Shown: piece by piece, positions 62,451 to 64,000 of the stretch
How positions within the stretch are numbered: position 1 is the stretch's first letter
Layout: the number at the start of each line of letters is the position of its first letter
Assembly (NCBI GenBank): GCA_002007745.1
Contig: CP019882.1
Span: forward strand, 5,580,001 to 5,644,000
Origin: Mycolicibacterium litorale
Lineage (GTDB): Bacteria > Actinomycetota > Actinomycetes > Mycobacteriales > Mycobacteriaceae
Direction of reading: 5' to 3'
Length of the DNA stretch: 64,000 bases
Position numbers and translations under genes: made by a program
The notes under the pieces: model-generated
Told to the model about the DNA's origin: nothing
The model's database searches: none
The model's input: the letters and a program-made list of their open reading frames with translations, nothing else

Positions 62451-63551
62451 CTAGGCGCCGAACACTTCGTTGAATGCGTCGGTGTAGGCCTGCTCGTTGC
62501 CGGCCGGCCCCTTCAACGTCATCTCGAGGGCTTTCTCCGGCTTGTTGTAGAACAGGCGGTCGGCGCGCTCCTGCTCGCCCTGGTCGACCAGCAGCTTGTA
62601 TGCCTGCTCGTTGAACAGCGGGCGCCCGTTGGCGATGAAGTTCTTGGCGATCCAGTCGGCCTGCTGCATGGCGTTCTGGAACTTCATGAACTCGGCGCGC
62701 TTCGGTGAGCCTTTGACCAGTTGTTCGCCGTCGATGAAGCCGATCGTGCCCTCTTTGGGAGTCGCCACCGACAACTCTGGTCCGCCCGCGGCTTTCACCC
62801 GGTAGTCGGTTCCCAGATTGGCGATCGCCAGGATCGCCGATCCGTCCGCCAGTGCCCGCACCAATTCGTCGTTCTGCGAAACGAGCTTCAGGAACGCCGG
62901 TTTGGCGGCACCGAGGAACTGCTTGGCCCGGCCGATCTCGTCGTCGGTCATGTTGTAGGGCTCCTTGGCCCCGGTGGCCAGGCCGGCGATCGCCATCAAA
63001 TCGATCGGCTGGTTCTCGGCCACCACCTTGCCCTGCATCCGCGGATCGGTGAGGATCTCCCAGCTCGACGGGGTCGACGGCACGGTCTTGGGATCGTAGG
63101 TGAATTGCACCGAGGACCAGCCGAACGGATACGCCATGGTCTTGCTGCCGTCCTTCCAGAACGGCAGACCACGGGCCATGGCATACAGCTGCTTGGAGGC
63201 GTCGATCTCGGCGATGTCGAACGACTCGGTCAACCCGTCGGCATTCATCTTGGGCACCCACAGTGCGTCGGCACTGACCGTGTCCCATTGTCCCTGGGAC
63301 TGCTTGACTTTCAGGTAGGCCTGCGAGTCGCTGTCCTGCAGTGCCGGGCTCACCGCGATGCCGGTCTGGTCCTTGACCGCCGCGAGTTGCTCGGGCAGGT
63401 AGTGGTCGTTCCAGGTGGTCCAGCTCAGCGTGGTGGCGCCCGAGGCGCCGTTGTTACCGGATCCGCACGCCGCCAAGGCGAGGGCGCCGGCCGTGCCGAC
63501 ACTGAGCTTCAGCATTCCACGGCGTGACATCACGATGGGTCCGATCGGCAT
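62451..63551 (-). CDS. ABC transporter substrate-binding lipoprotein, PotD-like
   Basis: 366 residues from ATG 63551 (AAGGGATAG upstream). SRRGMLKL followed by a hydrophobic stretch and the lipobox LAAC suggests Tat- or Sec-exported lipoprotein. The binding domain (TLSWTTWNDHYLPEQLAAVKDQ and WDTVSADALWVPKM) belongs to the spermidine/putrescine-type extracellular solute-binding family. It is the receptor for the two permeases downstream. The ligand is not known. Confidence 0.88.
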   Translation of the reverse strand: MPIGPIVMSRRGMLKLSVGTAGALALAACGSGNNGASGATTLSWTTWNDHYLPEQLAAVKDQTGIAVSPALQDSDSQAYLKVKQSQGQWDTVSADALWVPKMNADGLTESFDIAEIDASKQLYAMARGLPFWKDGSKTMAYPFGWSSVQFTYDPKTVPSTPSSWEILTDPRMQGKVVAENQPIDLMAIAGLATGAKEPYNMTDDEIGRAKQFLGAAKPAFLKLVSQNDELVRALADGSAILAIANLGTDYRVKAAGGPELSVATPKEGTIGFIDGEQLVKGSPKRAEFMKFQNAMQQADWIAKNFIANGRPLFNEQAYKLLVDQGEQERADRLFYNKPEKALEMTLKGPAGNEQAYTDAFNEVFGA

Positions 63552-63585
63552 GGCCTATCCCTTCTCGGTTGAGCGGTTGACTACT

Positions 63586-64000
63586 TCATCTCTGGTGGTC
63601 GAGCAGGCAGCCATCGGCGGCGTCCCACCCGAGCTGGACCCGGTCGCCGGCCACGAAGGCCGCCGAGGAGTCACGTCCGGTGATGCTGCTCACCACGGCG
63701 GATCCGGTCCCGTCGACGTCGACGGTGATCCTGGTGGTGCTGCCGCGAAACGAGGTTTCGCGGACGGTTCCGGAAAGTCGTTGCAGCCCAGTGTCTTCCT
63801 CGGCTGTCAGCCGCAGCGCCTCGGGCCGCACGGCAAGCGTCGCGGTGGACCACTGCGCACTGCCCTGGTCACGGGTGGGCACCGGGAATCCCGTGGTGGT
63901 GACCACCGCACCACTGGGCTGGCGGACGACGTCGATGAAGTTCGATTCGCCGAGGAACGACGCCACGAAGGCGGACGTGGGCCGCAGATAGATCTCCTCG
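63586..64000 (-). CDS. ABC transporter ATP-binding protein, PotA-like (partial, C-terminal part)
   Basis: Only about 138 C-terminal residues are in the window; the nucleotide-binding domain lies beyond 64000. The visible part starts with EEIYLRPTSAFVASFLGESNF, the typical end of a PotA/UgpC NBD before the TOBE domain, and continues with two TOBE-like beta segments (LAVRPEALRL and GDRVQLGWDAADG). It is followed by the binding protein 34 bases downstream and should power the importer. The ATG at 63966 is not the start. Confidence 0.82.
   Translation of the reverse strand, partial: EEIYLRPTSAFVASFLGESNFIDVVRQPSGAVVTTTGFPVPTRDQGSAQWSTATLAVRPEALRLTAEEDTGLQRLSGTVRETSFRGSTTRITVDVDGTGSAVVSSITGRDSSAAFVAGDRVQLGWDAADGCLLDHQR

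Overview
The window is high-GC, densely coded actinobacterial DNA and is almost certainly from a Mycobacterium, most likely a fast-growing, environmental type (Mycolicibacterium). The evidence is synteny and gene content: dnaX - aspC (Rv3722c) - 4.5S RNA - lucA, polD1/ligC, lpqH, a WS/DGAT, tadA - tyrA - Rv3755c - proZWVX - Rv3760 - fadE36, and an Rv3762c-type alkylsulfatase. These follow the M. tuberculosis Rv3721c-Rv3763 order, interrupted by genes that M. tuberculosis lacks (tgt, gluQ, a CYP164-like P450, oxalate-use genes next to a two-component system).

Layout. 1-5.2 kb: an AsnC regulator tail, dnaX, an Orn/Lys/Arg decarboxylase-like enzyme, aspC and the SRP RNA. 5.2-10.6 kb: tRNA-Ser(GGA), lucA, and two large exported proteins with Ser/Ala/Thr-rich N-terminal linkers (an alpha/beta hydrolase and a PecA-type aspartic protease). 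10.7-14.2 kb: end-joining-type primase and ligase, a phage-like small protein, gluQ. 14.2-18.6 kb: an amino-acid ABC transporter with a receptor-permease fusion, an amine oxidase, an SDR. 18.8-26.4 kb: a NarL-type two-component system with a lone receiver, then an oxc-frc-fadD oxalate/oxalyl-CoA operon. 26.4-32.9 kb: P450, tgt, haloalkane dehalogenase, lpqH, WS/DGAT and two small exported proteins. 33.1-41.5 kb: tRNA-Ser(CGA), tadA, tyrA, the osmoprotectant ABC operon, fadE36 and a histidine phosphatase. 41.6-45.3 kb: SDR, quinone oxidoreductase, alkylsulfatase. 45.4-52.6 kb: a tightly overlapping OmpR-type response regulator - sensor kinase - ArnT-like - GT2/GtrA - ArnT-like operon. 52.7-57.9 kb: small membrane proteins, a ThrE exporter, and a kinase-like / acyl-CoA dehydrogenase / SDR operon. 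58.0-64 kb: a spermidine/putrescine-type ABC importer operon with a Gfo/Idh oxidoreductase, an IolE-like isomerase and a short GntR regulator.

A conspicuous property of the sequence itself is that seven otherwise normal genes (dnaX, the decarboxylase, the aspartic protease, the LuxR-type regulator, its kinase, thrE and a small membrane protein) are each broken once. In every case, adding one G/C to a short G or C run restores the frame. This looks much more like systematic homopolymer under-calling in the assembly than biology, and these genes are annotated here as single frameshifted CDSs.

The most interesting biological leads are: the two-component-controlled envelope glycosyltransferase operon (analogous in logic to PmrAB/ArnT systems), the split APH-kinase / acyl-CoA dehydrogenase operon that resembles an unfused ACAD10/11, the exported hydrolase next to a PecA-type protease, and the co-occurrence of tgt with gluQ, which predicts glutamyl-queuosine in tRNA-Asp. 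No CRISPR array, insertion sequence or prophage was seen. No gene-free stretch longer than about 300 bases exists in the window.
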